Source of the DNA: Tetrapyrgos nigripes
Taxonomy: Eukaryota > Basidiomycota > Agaricomycetes > Agaricales > Campanellaceae
Direction of reading: 5' to 3'
Assembly (NCBI GenBank): GCA_013368315.1
Contig: JAACJM010000043.1
Coordinates: 434,001-498,000 of the forward strand
DNA length: 64,000 bases
Positions 25,061-36,271 of the stretch are shown here, in pieces (the first letter of the stretch is position 1; each line of letters begins with the position of its first letter). Below the pieces are notes generated by a model. The model was not told where the DNA came from and did no database searches. It saw nothing but the letters and a program-made list of their open reading frames with translations. Position numbers and translations under genes: made by a program.

Positions 25061-25944
25061 GGATTAGAGATCGAGCAGGATGTGTGCAACTCGGGCTCAG
25101 GTTGTCAGTTATTAACAAGGACCTTTGTCGATTATAACTTGATGGATTGGGATGAGTCGTGCACACATGCATGGGAGAAATTGTGGTTCATAACTTTGAT
25201 TTTCATACTACAACCCTCTCTGTCTCTGAGTGGTAATTTATTTATCTGCATATAAAATAGTGCTTGATTTTTCCGAGTCGTTGTCGTGCGCAAAGACTAG
25301 GTCTGACCTCAGCTCGACCTCAGCAAAGAAAATCCGTCGACTTGATCGTAAGATGAACCTGAGAATCGAGAATGTGGCGTAAGTTCCCTGCGGTTTCTTG
25401 GGGCAATTTCCGATTGAAAAGGAATGGTCCAGGAACGAAGCCAAGGTACACCCTATATGCTAGCTGACCACGTTCGCGCCCTCGAACATTTCGCAGTAAA
25501 AGCCAAGTTTAAACTGAACACACACCTACTAGTATGACCATTGACATACACCTTCTCTGGCGAAATGAAGTGACACAAGAGATATGATGCAGCCATCACC
25601 AATCGACATGGGTAGTCGATATCTCTTTCGGCAGAACAGGTTAGTTGCGACTGCGGAACTCGAAGAGCATACGATTACTGAAGAATATACTTTGAGCGGA
25701 ATAAATTGCTATTGTTTATCGCATGTACTTGACCACATACAAATAAGAATGTCTGAGATGGAAAGATGAGCATGATGATCATTTCAAAAGAAAATTTTGA
25801 CGCTGAGGTTGCGAGGCTATGTTTCCATCATGATGTTGATGCTCCCAATATCTTGAGCCTTCCACCCGATGTTAATTTCCCGCTGTGCACTGAGTCGCTC
25901 CACTGGCTCCCGGACAACACCGAACGCCTAGTAGAATGACAACT

Positions 25945-26533
25945 TTAAGTCAGCAAGCACGAAATCATGCAGCTACACTGCTCACTCTCATCCCCGGGAC
26001 ATAAGCCCTGCAGATATGGCATAGAGCACGATACATGATCAGAATCAGTGCAGAACCCAACCACGGTTTCTGAAGTGCACTCCTGGACTTCAGTGCAGCA
26101 TTGGATCTGTGGAACAGAGAAAAAACAAATCAATGTAAGGGCTGATTGTAAGAAAAGTTGGTGACATACGTTTATAGGGAGTCCAATGCAATATGATGTG
26201 GAGAAAAATCCATTGCAGCAATTGGTATTGATATCCAAGCACCTTCCTTGCACGCTGGTAGTGGTACGAGCCCATTGAGAACGAAAAGCCAGGAGAGGAG
26301 GACATGCAGACGTACTTTGCTCCTGAAACTGGTCCGCAACTTTGAGGCGCATCATCTCTTCGTTCCAAGTTATACGTGGAATTTTCGGTGGTAGCATTCC
26401 CTGGGTTTCTAATACCACCCTTGAAGGCATGAATTTTAGCGGCCCCGTTTGGCGAATGGCTCTCGAGAGGGATGAGGACCGTGGTCACACTTTGCAGAAA
26501 TGGAGCGAGGAATACGAGGACTGGGATCTTCAT
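25945..26533 (-). CDS. Cysteine-rich secreted protein with Kex2-type propeptide
   Basis: Three exons (26533-26316, 26254-26170, 26106-25945) give 154 residues. The N-terminus MKIPVLVFLAPFLQSVTTV is a signal peptide. A pro-region of about 40 residues ends at NLERR, a dibasic Kex2-type site. The mature chain starts DDAPQSCGP and holds about 14 cysteines, including two CC pairs: GRCLDINTNCCNGFF, SYCIGLP, IQCCTEVQEC. The order G-C-x(6)-CC...YCIG...IQCC resembles the disulfide module that precedes catalytic domains in some fungal secreted cell-wall hydrolases, but no catalytic domain follows. It could be a stand-alone effector or defence-like peptide. The splice junctions are in phase; the function is inferred only. 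Confidence 0.75.
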
Positions 26534-27044
26534 CGTTGAGCAGTAGTAAGAGAGACTGTCACTTGGCAACTTACCTTAAGTTGATAAATCATTGGCTGAG
26601 TCCACTCAAAACCCAGTCAAGCTGATGGATAGATGGCTGTTTCATGTAATGTACAGATATGACACCAAATACAGCTTGTTGCTAGTGCTAGAGACGGTTG
26701 ATGCCCTTAAAGGTATGATGAACATTCTTTGACGGCTTGATTTCATCACTCAAGGACACTAAGGCAAGCGGTAATTTGGATGCGATATTTTGGGCAGGAG
26801 GTGATGGTGGAGTGACTCAATAAGAGCCTGCCTGCTCGAGTCCCTCGGCAAACTCCGGAGCAGTACAGCCTTTCTGCACGGCTTTTTCACCCGAGTCGCG
26901 TCCTTCTCTGGAGTCTGGAGGCCTTTCGTAGCAACCATGTTGCGCTTCTCGTTCTACACCATTACTGTTGTCCGTTCAAGTCGTTGTTTGGCATTCCGTT
27001 TTGTCGGCTCCACCCCTGATCGTCGCACAGCCTTGCTCAAAACG

Positions 27045-27050
27045 TATATA
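27045..27050 (+). promoter_or_regulatory. TATA box of first tandem paralogue
   Basis: TATATA lies about 70 bp upstream of the ATG at 27118. Confidence 0.5.
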
Positions 27051-27117
27051 GCTAGGAAGGAGAACCAACTCGGTGCCCACACTTACTAATTCTCCTCGCA
27101 CCCAAACCACACTCGGA

Positions 27118-28568
27118 ATGCCTTTCCGCGAAAAGCTCAAGGGAATGCTGAATCCTGACGAGTCAGGGCCGCAGCACACAGTTCCAGCGTCTACATCGGA
27201 CACGAGTTACAGTGGAGCCAGTACTACTAGCCTCACTCGCTTCGCATGTATGTCCATGAATCTGGCGTAAGTTGAGATTCTGGATCTTGCTCGTACTCTG
27301 ACTATCAAAAATTCCCATCCTCAGTGACCGGCTTCGTTTCATGAGATTTAATGAGACTGAAATCCAAGCCATACGAAATAGTGAGTATCCCTTCCTTTTA
27401 GACTTAATGTCTCGCAATGATGATTAGGCTGACGTTTTGCTTGCGTAGCGCTGAGTATGGCATGGTTCAAAGGAATACAAGTAAGTCCGACTCGTGTACG
27501 GATTTTCTGAGCTTGTCTGAGTGGTTGAATGACAGGAAGAGCGTGATTATTATGGTGCACATGAATTTAAGCTGAAAGGATACCCATGGAGTGCACAAGG
27601 AAACGAAGCTGTACCAGCAAGACAAATGATGGTAAGTACGTGCTGCGCAGTTCACCAACCCCTCTTACGAACATTTTATTCGTAGTGCGCAGTTTTCGAA
27701 ACATTGTACAACCTTGGTGTGCGTCGGGATGTCTTTCATTCAATGTATGCGCTTAATAACCTTGCAAAAACTTCATGCTACCCAGTGGGTTGCTATCTCT
27801 GCAACAGATATCAGCAAAAGCTCGGTGAGTTATTGGGAATTACTAAATACGACGCAAGATATACTTAAGAATTGGATGAAAGCTTGACAAAGACACTACC
27901 ATTTTCCGGTACCAAGACCCTCGTCCAGCACCGTGCTCCTGGATGGCTATCTCCTTTAACGAAGGAGATAAGCTGAGGTTTATCAAGGCTCCCGAAGCCA
28001 TCATCCAGTCTGCTAGTTCGTCTTCCGCTGATGTCTTCGGTTTCAGACGGGCTGATATTCCTTGATTTCAGGTCGAGCGTGGTCTTCAGTCATCCAGAAA
28101 GAGAGTGAGTCTCCCTGATATTGAGTCGTTTGAGGCTCACAGTAATTACAATTCTCTACATTAACAGAATGGCTTGACCAGGAGAATGGTGCTCGCGCAT
28201 AGTACGTTTAGCAGTCTCTTTAGCTTTCCCCTGTGAGATCTCAACGCAATCAACTTTTTCAGCGAGATCAAGTTCCATGGTTATCCTTGGTACGCCACCA
28301 GAGGTAAAGAGAGTGTAGGAGTGCGAGATGTGTTATTACAGCTTTTCGAAATTCTTGAACAAAATGGGTTCAGTCTTTACCTATCTCTTGATCAGAATAC
28401 GGGGGTAAGTGTGTTCGAGTCATCTATCATTTGGGAAAATATTACTGATTACTGACTATTTTGCAGCCTGGCGGAGATTCTTCGGGTATGGATACCGACA
28501 GCTGGTACTGCAGGAGGTTGAACAGCTGGACACCAGGAAAGCCTGTATATCATTCTGCACCTAACTGA
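27118..28568 (+). CDS. Basidiomycete conserved protein built of two similar halves, paralogue 1
   Basis: Eleven short exons (27118-27266, 27325-27380, 27449-27480, 27536-27631, 27686-27718, 27786-27824, 27883-28015, 28072-28104, 28168-28201, 28263-28404, 28467-28568) give 282 residues with no stops. A Ser/Thr-rich N-terminus leads to ASTTSLTRFACMSMNLADRL. Two similar modules follow. The first runs HEFKLKGYPW, ARQMMCAVFETLYNLGW, STDISK, then CSWMAISFNEGDKLRFI. The second runs YEIKFHGYPW, VRDVLLQLFEILEQNGF, LSLDQNTG, then DSWYCRRLNSW. I know such proteins from Agaricomycetes only as hypothetical proteins. There is no signal peptide or transmembrane segment, so it is probably intracellular. The function is unknown. 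Confidence 0.85.
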
Positions 28569-28947
28569 GACTATGACACATGGTCAAACCTACTATAGAC
28601 GAAATGAGTGCTAATCCAACTCGACATGTCCTTCGATGCTCCTCTGGCAGCGACGACAGGAGCCAGCAGAGCTAGTGAACAGCTGTATGCGCGAATCAGC
28701 TGGCTTTAAGACGGAGTGTGTCAACTAGAATGAGTACAGCGGCAGCTTAGAAAATCACTGAGTAGGAGAAGAATCTTGAAGCCTGAATGACTGCTGCGCG
28801 GCCTGCGCCATCACGAACTTGTCACGAAGTTCGAAAAGAAAAAAGAGATGTCGGTTGTGCGGCGTGGGAAGATGACGATCCCAACTGTTTTGGGCACAGC
28901 CTCCTTTACGCGTCGTCTTTTTCCATTGGCACTTACCAACAACTTGT

Positions 28948-29191
28948 TTCCGACCTTGAGTGTCAAAGCGCCCACATCTCCGACACTGAATTCTTGGAGT
29001 GATTCTACAGCACCTCAACAGCTTTGGAGCTACTGGTTCAATTCTGTCCCCTGATGTTTAACAAAACGATTCCGACCCCGAGTGTCAAAGCGCCCACATC
29101 TCCGACACTGAATTCTTGGAGTGATTCTACAGCACCTCAACAGCTTTGGAGCTACTGGTTCAATTCTGTCCCCTGATGTTTAACAAAACGT
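28948..29191 (+). repeat. 122-bp perfect-phase tandem duplication
   Basis: 28948-29069 and 29070-29191 are head-to-tail copies that differ only at CCTTG versus CCCCG near the start. The pair lies between the two paralogous genes, about 80 bp upstream of the TATA element of the second. Confidence 0.95.
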
Positions 29192-29269
29192 GTTCTCGTT
29201 GTCATTAGAGTTAGAGTTTGAGCTGCGTGCTCCCGCTCCTCTCCAGGCATAGCCTTTGACTTACACTCC

Positions 29270-29275
29270 TATAAA
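29270..29275 (+). promoter_or_regulatory. TATA box of second tandem paralogue
   Basis: TATAAA lies 87 bp upstream of the ATG at 29357, followed by a CT/A-rich leader. Confidence 0.5.
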
Positions 29276-29356
29276 TTTATAAACTATCACCTCAATCAAA
29301 GAAGGCTCATTTTCTCAACCACACAAATCCTACCATCTACTCATCCTTCGCATGAA

Positions 29357-30802
29357 ATGCTACACAAGGAGAAAGCAGGGAAAACGGTCATGTCCTATGA
29401 GCCCAATGATACACTTCAACCATTATCATATCCAGCTCCTTCAACTGATATCAATCTTCCGACTTATACTGGTGCCAGTAGTGTCACTCGGTTTGCGTGT
29501 TTGTCTATGCATGGAGCGTGAGCTGTAGTGGGTCATTTGTATCAATGTCAGTTCTGACTCTTGACTGTGCTAGTGACCGAATACACTTTTTGAGGCTCAA
29601 TGCAAGTGAGGTTGAAGCCATGCGTAAAAGTGAGTGAGTTTGGATAATGCAACTTTGATGTGGTACTTAATCATTTCATCCAACTTTGCAGTTCTCAACA
29701 TGACATGGTCTCGTGGAATTCAGGTAAGAGACAGGAAACTGGTGCCTGTCCACATGAAGTGACAAGATATTGCTTTGCAGGAAGAAAGAGACAAACACGG
29801 GGCAGTGGAATTTAAGCTGAAAGGACTACCATGGGGTGGTGCTGAAGGTAAACAAACTGTACAAGCGAGACAGATGCTGGTACACAATAACCTCCTTCTG
29901 ATCTTGCCATTGACTTATGTGTCTGTTTTTATTCTCTGTTTGTCAGTGTGGTATCCTTGAAGCGCTCTACAATCTCGGAGTAGGTTAAACCACCCTTTTC
30001 ATCCAATTTGATTTGTTTAACGTCTGGTCTTGCAACCTCTCCAACAGTGGGTCATTGTTTCTTCCACGGATGTCAGCAAGAACTCGGTAAGAGACTTGGC
30101 TCTCTTTTGTTTTCCCTTGCTGAACTGTTGTCTCATCATCCAGTATGAACAAGATACTATTTTTCTTCGCTATCAATATCCCGCTCCTCCAAGATGTAGT
30201 TGGATGTCTATCTCATTCCATAAGGGTGATAGGTTGAGGTTGATCAATGCTCCTGAAGGAGTCACCCAGTCTATCAGTTCAGTTATGACCCATTTTGGTG
30301 TCTTTCTGGATGCTGACCAGAATTCTTCTAGGACATTCCTTTGCGTCAATGATTCAGAAAGATGGTGAGTCTTCTGATAATTATGTGGCTTTCAAACATT
30401 TGACTGACTGCAATTGACAGAATGGAAAGACCTGGAGAAGGACTATCGCTCATAGTACGTTGTCTTGTCAATTCTGTCATCCAAAATTTTCAATGCTATG
30501 TTTATAGCGAGCTGAAATTTCAAGGATACCCATGGCACTACTCAAACAGAGAAAGCAGTATATCAGCACGAGTGCTGTTGTTACAGCTGCTCGAGGTCCT
30601 TGAACAGAATGGGTTTACACTGTATGTTTCAGTGGACCAGAACCGGGTGAGTTTTCCCCCTGAGATTTGACAGAATATGGCCTCACAAATCCTCATTTTG
30701 TAGAGCTGGAGTGATGCCTCAAGGGATATTGACACTTGGTATTGCAGAAGGCTAGATAAGTGGACTGAAGGAAACCCAGTGTATCATTCTGTACCCAGCT
30801 AG
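29357..30802 (+). CDS. Two-module conserved protein, paralogue 2
   Basis: This gene repeats the exon plan of the gene at 27118: 29357-29517, 29574-29629, 29692-29723, 29781-29879, 29947-29979, 30048-30086, 30144-30275, 30332-30364, 30421-30454, 30508-30646 and 30704-30802. Matching exons have the same phases and nearly equal lengths. Protein landmarks correspond one to one: ASSVTRFACLSMHGADRI, VEFKLKGLPWGGAEG, CGILEALYNLGW, STDVSK, CSWMSISFHKGDRLRLI, SELKFQGYPW, LQLLEVLEQNGFTLYVSVDQ and DTWYCRRLDKW. The N-terminus (MLHKEKAGKTV) differs and an earlier in-frame ATG is absent, which fixes the start. The two genes arose by tandem duplication and both remain open. Function unknown. Confidence 0.85.
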
Positions 30803-30945
30803 GTTCAGAAATGCTGTGACCTGTTGGATGGAGCGTTTGGACTAGGACCACTGAAACACGAGTATATGATGGCTCCCCTTCCAATGAGCTCTATACTCAG
30901 GTGTAACGAGGAGCTCGGGGTGCCAGTACTATGTCCTAGGTGAAC
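30725..30945 (+). repeat. 3' end of paralogue 2, source of the inverted copy at 57655-57885
   Basis: The last part of the final exon plus about 140 bp of 3' flank recur on the opposite strand at 57655-57885 with long identical blocks, such as GAAACACGAGTAT and GGCTCCCCTTCCA. Confidence 0.85.
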
Positions 30946-32230
30946 GTAGTGATGTGCGGGCCAGGCTTTGTAGGGCTTGGGCTCCCCAAGAATCTAAGCC
31001 CCAGTGAATATCAATGCCGACTATTTCTGGCAAATCTGCAGAAATCTGAGCTATGCCGGGTATATCTGATTATTTCCGGAAATTCTGCCGTGCCCGGATT
31101 GGGGCCGATTTTTTTGGTTGTTGACACTTGGAGCTCTTCCAACGACGTCGTTGACATCTCGTTGACATCGTCCTGTGTCTTTTCGTCGTTTTTCAGTCTC
31201 TAAGTCCCTCCACCGACTTTACCTTCAGTGCCGCCCTAAAGTATATTTTAAACTCCGCCTAATTGAAGCTCCGCTGTTCTGTCGTGTGAATATCCCTTTC
31301 TTCCCTTCCACCACCGTCTCCCTCGATGCATCCTCTCATCTTCCCTTCCCCTTCCCCTCTCCCTGCCTCGCGCCCCCCTCACTGCATCTGCACTCATGGC
31401 GCCTCCTCCTCTGTTGACTGCTGGCCTCACGACGAATTCACATCTCCAACTTCAGTAACATGGTGGGATAACACCGGCGGACTCCTCTTCCTTCCCGCCC
31501 CCCTCTCCACCGACCAACAGCTTCCCAACTGCAACTCCAACCTTAACCCCATAGCTAGATAACGCTGACGCGTCTTTCACGCCCTTTTTATCTATATCTC
31601 CTAACCGCACGTCGGGTACCCCAGCTACCACGCATCGAACGCGTCAACTCTCCAGCATTTGACACTTTTAGAATATAAATCCGTGTGAAGATGGGTTAGC
31701 GGCTTCTTGTTAGGATCTGGAAGTGAATGCAATGTTTAGAGGTGGTGAAGTGGAAGTGGAAGTCGTCTGTGTTGACGGTCTAGGTGTGTTCTTGCTCGGT
31801 TTACTTTATTTCTTGTTAGATTCGTACGCTTATAGTTTCTGCACCTCTATCCCTCCTTTAATCACTGCTAGCTTTTGGTTCTACTGGAACCTTCACGTTA
31901 ACGATGTATGCTCTTTGGTCATTTTTCTGTATATATGCGCATTATCCTCCACTTATTGTTCTCTCAGATTACATACCGTACCGTCACTCGCTGGTGGTGG
32001 TGGTGCTGCCTGCCCACGGTCTCCTCAGCTTCTGGGTATGTCTTGTTGTCTTCTGTATCTGTTTTCTCGCTGATTCATGCATTGCAGGTGTCGTTTTCGC
32101 GATTCGTATGGTCACATTAGCTCGGGTTGTTGGACTTGGAGTTGGGCGAGAGCTTAGAGGAGTGGGAGAAGTCAAAATGAGGTACTCTGTAGAATTACTC
32201 AGAAAACATGTAGTATTATAGGGTAGTAGA
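30946..32230. other. Gene-free stretch with relic repeat-like ends
   Basis: No convincing gene. The left part (30960-31090) begins TAGGGCTTGGGCTCC and carries several AAATCTG/TATATCTGATTATTTCCGGA words. Similar words (TATATTCTGATTATATCCGA) occur at 32240-32275 and near 59440-59500. This may be an eroded DNA transposon, but neither a right inverted repeat nor a target duplication was found. Confidence 0.35.
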
Positions 32231-32249
32231 GAAATAAGATATATTCTGA

Positions 32250-32567
32250 TTATATCCGAATAGTTCTGGTATCATCGGAAAACTGAGGAAATTTAGGAAA
32301 ACGGTCGTTCGTTTGACTCGGATTTGACCAGAAATAGTCAGAACAAAATCCGGTATAGTCTCGTCCATTGAATCTTGATCCAACTCGATTGAGTCGAAGT
32401 TCTTCAATTGTATCCACGGATTGTATCAGGCGGCAGGCCGGACTAGATTTTGCTTTCCCCTTCTTGAGTCTCCCTTGAAAGTCGACTTCCAGGCGTGGCG
32501 CGGCGCTGGCGGTTTGAAACGCGAATCCTTCCGGGAGTCCAATCAGCGGTCTCAAAGTGCTTTTCAT
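32250..32567 (-). CDS. Short ORF of repeat family, copy A
   Basis: An ATG-initiated frame of 105 residues begins MKSTLRPLIGLPEGFAFQT. A diverged version (MKSTSKPLIGLPEGFAFQT) starts at 44563 on the plus strand, preceded by the same upstream sequence. Protein similarity lasts about 40 residues before the frames drift apart. Conservation of the start codon and first residues hints that this was a real N-terminal exon of a repeat-borne gene. The family is unknown, and the present copies are probably not functional. Confidence 0.4.
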   Translation of the reverse strand: MKSTLRPLIGLPEGFAFQTASAAPRLEVDFQGRLKKGKAKSSPACRLIQSVDTIEELRLNRVGSRFNGRDYTGFCSDYFWSNPSQTNDRFPKFPQFSDDTRTIRI

Positions 32568-33500
32568 CCCGCCAGTAAGTAGTATATACTGTTGATATAC
32601 TGGAGGCAGAGAACAAGAGTACTATCAGCGTGATTCGGCTCCTAGCTGGCCTCGGAAATGAAGACGGACATTAAGGACATTAAGACCCCAAAGTAAGACA
32701 GACGGAGATGAAGATGAAGATGAAAATGGAATGGAGAGGCACACGGGAATCCGGATACGTAGAGGGCTGCATTTTAACTTTAACAACCTTAAAACTTAAA
32801 AGACAAAAAAAAACAAAAAAACAAAGAAGGAAAACAAAAGACCTGACGACGCCACCACCTGCTAGGACTCCGAGGAGGAAGTGCTACATACTATAGCGTC
32901 AATCCTACTTTCTCGGCGTGAATCATGAAAATTCGGAGACGAATTAGACTTGAACAATTAAACGATAATTACTATTTGTGCAACACACACTGTGTGGAGA
33001 GAAAGTCAGATTGAACGCTGAGTCGTCAGTGGTCACGGTTAACGTACTTATCTAGTACTACTTAGTACTAGTTCAGGACTCGGAGGTTGGGACACCCTGT
33101 AGCCTAAGTTTGTCGTTTAGGAGTAGGAGTACACAGGACCGTGACGCAGAGCACGGTCACCCCGCGTTGAGATAGGTAGGTTGAGATGGGTCGGGATTTT
33201 ATAAATTTTATTGATCGGAACCGGTAGGGACTCGGAGGACAGGCAGCCTGGCAGGCTATGTACTACAGTACAACAAGGAGCCCGTAGATCGATCGGCGTA
33301 CGTGTGGAGGCTAGCCACTGGATGAGTTTGACCCCAAGATGATTATGGCCCCACTAGTGACTTACCCTATCGCATGGAGAAGACGAGGAGACGAGAAGGA
33401 AACTGAAGCGGAAGCAGGCCCCCCTAAACGCGCGGACTCAACTTGAAGAAACAAGTATGATTTTTGTTTCGTCTACTAGAATTTCAGAAAGAAGGTCAAG
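32440..33500 (-). repeat. Dispersed repeat family, copy A (inverted)
   Basis: Read on the minus strand this matches the plus-strand copies at 42950-44720 and 46690-47640. Shared words are GAAACAAAAATCATACTTGT, GGGGTCAT, CTAGCCTCCAC, TTTTAACG blocks, CTTCATTTCCGAGGC, and the leader CTGCCTCCAGTATAT just before the short ORF. A stretch at 34022-34130 shares CTACCCGAGTACTTAAACGT with 13750-13780. Confidence 0.7.
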
Positions 33501-33753
33501 TAATAAGTAAGTATATGGTAAGAATCGTGGATATCTACTACTTAAAAGTACCCACCAAAACCCCTACCCGTGAAGATGGGTCGAGGGCCATGACGGGGCA
33601 GACGGGTCAGAGAGATAACCCGCGGGATTTGAGTAGATTATGAGCCGGTGGTCAAAAATTGAATGAGAAATATTCTTTCAAGAACGTTAAAAGCTTCACT
33701 CACACTTTTTAGGACCTGATGGGACTGATACAGCGCGTAACAATGGCATCGTT

Positions 33754-33860
33754 GACCCGTTTACTGGGTGGCGGGTTTATGGCGGGTTGAGCGATGGCGA
33801 CCCGTACCCGTACCCGCCAACCCCGTACCTCTCAACCCGCCATTTACCCGTGAACCCGCG
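33754..33860. repeat. Cluster of GACCCGT/ACGGGT words
   Basis: TGACCCGTTTA, GGCGGGTTTATGGCGGGTTG, ACCCGTACCCGTACCCG and TCAACCCGCC follow each other in both orientations. Such clusters resemble subterminal regions of hAT elements, but no inverted repeat pair or target duplication was found. Confidence 0.5.
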
Positions 33861-34423
33861 CTTTTCCCTAATACTTACTCCAAAGTCCAAAGTCAGACCA
33901 AGTACATACGTACTTTGAACCATCTTCTTCCAAATTTGTAACAGACAGTGATCTACAGCTACAGTTGGACACTAGTACTGTAATACTAACCAACCCCAAA
34001 TCCTTGATTCTCGAGACATACTACTACATAAACAAAAGGCGATGTGATTATCGACTACATTCTACCCTGCTAATTGCCACACCCTCATCTCATCTATTAT
34101 CTACCCGAGTACTTAAACGTTAACTTACCTCCCCTCCGCGGCCCTTCCACCTCACCTCGTCCCCCGCCCGTCCCCACGGGCCGCCCCCCTTGCCCCCCTC
34201 CTCCCGTCTCCCCGCCTCCCTTCCTTCTCCCCCCCTTCTCTGCCTCTCTTCCCACTTGGCACTGAACCATTGATTTAACAAGTTACACCCGGAATCGGAT
34301 GATGGATCCAGAGTGGCCATGAGACTCCTGCTTCCAGCAGCCACAGTGACCAGTCGTCCCGTTACCTGTACCTGCTACAGTGGGGATATTAGTAAGGGGG
34401 ATATCGGGATTCGGAGGGGAGTT

Positions 34424-34438
34424 GGGGGGGGGGGGGGG
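34424..34438 (+). repeat. Homopolymer of 15 G
   Basis: An uninterrupted G run. The exact count may be affected by sequencing error. Confidence 0.8.
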
Positions 34439-36271
34439 AATGAAAATTGCATGAGAACCACATGAGAAATTAGAATCTCGAGTGCTGCAAGACTCTTGAG
34501 CTCATGGCCACGCTACCGTACCGTACCGTACTGATGCGGCACACCTTTCTTTACCTTCAAGAATGCATACTTACATACTCTAATAACAGCACTATGGGTT
34601 CCCGTCACTCATTGGTTACTCCAAAGAAAAAGAAAAAGAAAAAAGAAAAAAGAAAAAAAAAGTCAGACCAAGTACGTACGTATGTACTTCAATTTTTTCA
34701 AAACGTACTTACTACTCCTTTTACTTTACATAACACACAACAGGCTACAGCACACATTGAGCACACACAAGTATTTGATCACTTTGGCACGTTTGGCACG
34801 TTTGACGGCGCCGCATTACTTATCGTGATTTCTCGACCACCCCAACCCTCGTGCGCGATCGGGCCTCGTACACGGTGCCGTAGCCGTAGCCGTACGTACG
34901 CGCGTCGAGTAATTAAACGATTATGTACGAGTTGGTCCACACCTACATCTATGTATATAGTACCGTCTACGGTCTGCTGACGCCATTGAGCAAAGCAATG
35001 AGTACTGAGTACTGAGTCTTGACATAGTAAATGGTAGTAATGGTACGATACTGCTTTATCATATGCAAGCTTTATGTAGAAAGCTGAAGCGCTGAAGCTG
35101 AAGCTTAAACCTCGCTTGCCGCTCGAGCAACACTTTTTTAAAGAAACATGTACAATTTATTCTTTTTATTCTTTTTTCTTTTTGTTTAGAGATATATATG
35201 TATATATGTAGGTTCCAATTTCTAGATTGTAGGGCTCGAGGTCTAAAGATCTAGAGAGAGAGGCCTAGGATGATAGTAGAAGGATGATAGTAAAAGTAGA
35301 GAAGTAGAGTAATGTAACACTAACAAAGAGTCCAAGAGTCATATGTAGTCCGAGACACGAAGAGTGTCAAAGTATGAGTATGTATGTAGCAGGAATGGAA
35401 TGTATAAAAACCTATAATGATAGCGATAGTTGTCGGCGTGTCTGCGGTGCGGCGTGCGATGTCTCGAGTGTCGAGTGCGGTGTGCTGTGCTGCGACGTGG
35501 CGGTTGCGATAATGCGTTGTCGTTGTCTCGAGTCGGAGGAGAAGGGTAGAGGTCGGCTGGGTAGGGGACGTATGACAGATAGATAGAGTGTATGTACTAT
35601 GTACACCCTTTTGGGTTGGGTATTGGTATATGGGCGAAAGGCGCGTGCGCGCCGAGGAGAAGGAGCAGGGAGGAAGAAGGGGGGAGGTGCGTGCGGCGGT
35701 CATTAATAGTCATTCATTAGGCGGGTGGGAAGTAATAGGATGAAGGAAATCTCCAAGAAAGAAGAGGAGAGAGCGAGTCAAGCCGAGCCGAGAAAGGAGA
35801 AAACAAACAAAGGAAGAAAGGAGAAAGAGTAGAGTCATTATAGTCATGTACCGAGAAATAGAGAGATAGAAGGGGAGGAGGCTCAATTAATGGTGGGGGC
35901 AGTCGTAAAGGTAAGGTAGTATTCCAAGAATGAGAAGAGAAAAAAGGAAAAGAAAGAAAGACAAGCAATCGGGCGAGTGGTTGGGATTTTGGGGTCATAA
36001 CGGTCATCATGTAGGAGGGAACGAGTGGGAAAAAGGGAGGGGGGTATCCATATGCACACGATACCGGAGCCGGTATCGACAATGTACAGTATATACACCA
36101 AGATATGTGGATAGTCCGTTTCCCTAAATTTCATTTTTATGTACAGCGAAAGTGTGTTGAGTCAAGTGTACACTGGTTCTGGTTCTTCTTCGTCTTGACA
36201 GACATATAATTAGTCGTTAAATAGTCGTTAAATAAGGTTTGCGACGGCGGGGGGAAAGAAGCTGCTTAGGC
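34439..36271. other. Gene-free stretch, purine-rich on + from about 35700
   Basis: No gene was recognised. 35700-36010 is GA-rich on the plus strand and lies downstream of the minus-strand F-box-like gene, paralleling the tract behind the RING gene. A short GAAAAA array occurs at 34625-34660. Confidence 0.4.

Noticed and set aside
31723..32221. Overlapping hydrophobic plus-strand frames suggesting a membrane protein
   Set aside because: The hydrophobicity comes from T-rich DNA in all frames, and there is no consistent exon structure.
34504..34980. 158-residue plus-strand frame
   Set aside because: It runs through a GAAAAA repeat and ACGTACGT-rich DNA, with no domain or conserved start context.
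35320..36134. Minus-strand frames downstream of the F-box-like gene
   Set aside because: Ser/Pro/Leu-rich translations of a pyrimidine-rich tract; several frames are open at once, as expected from composition.
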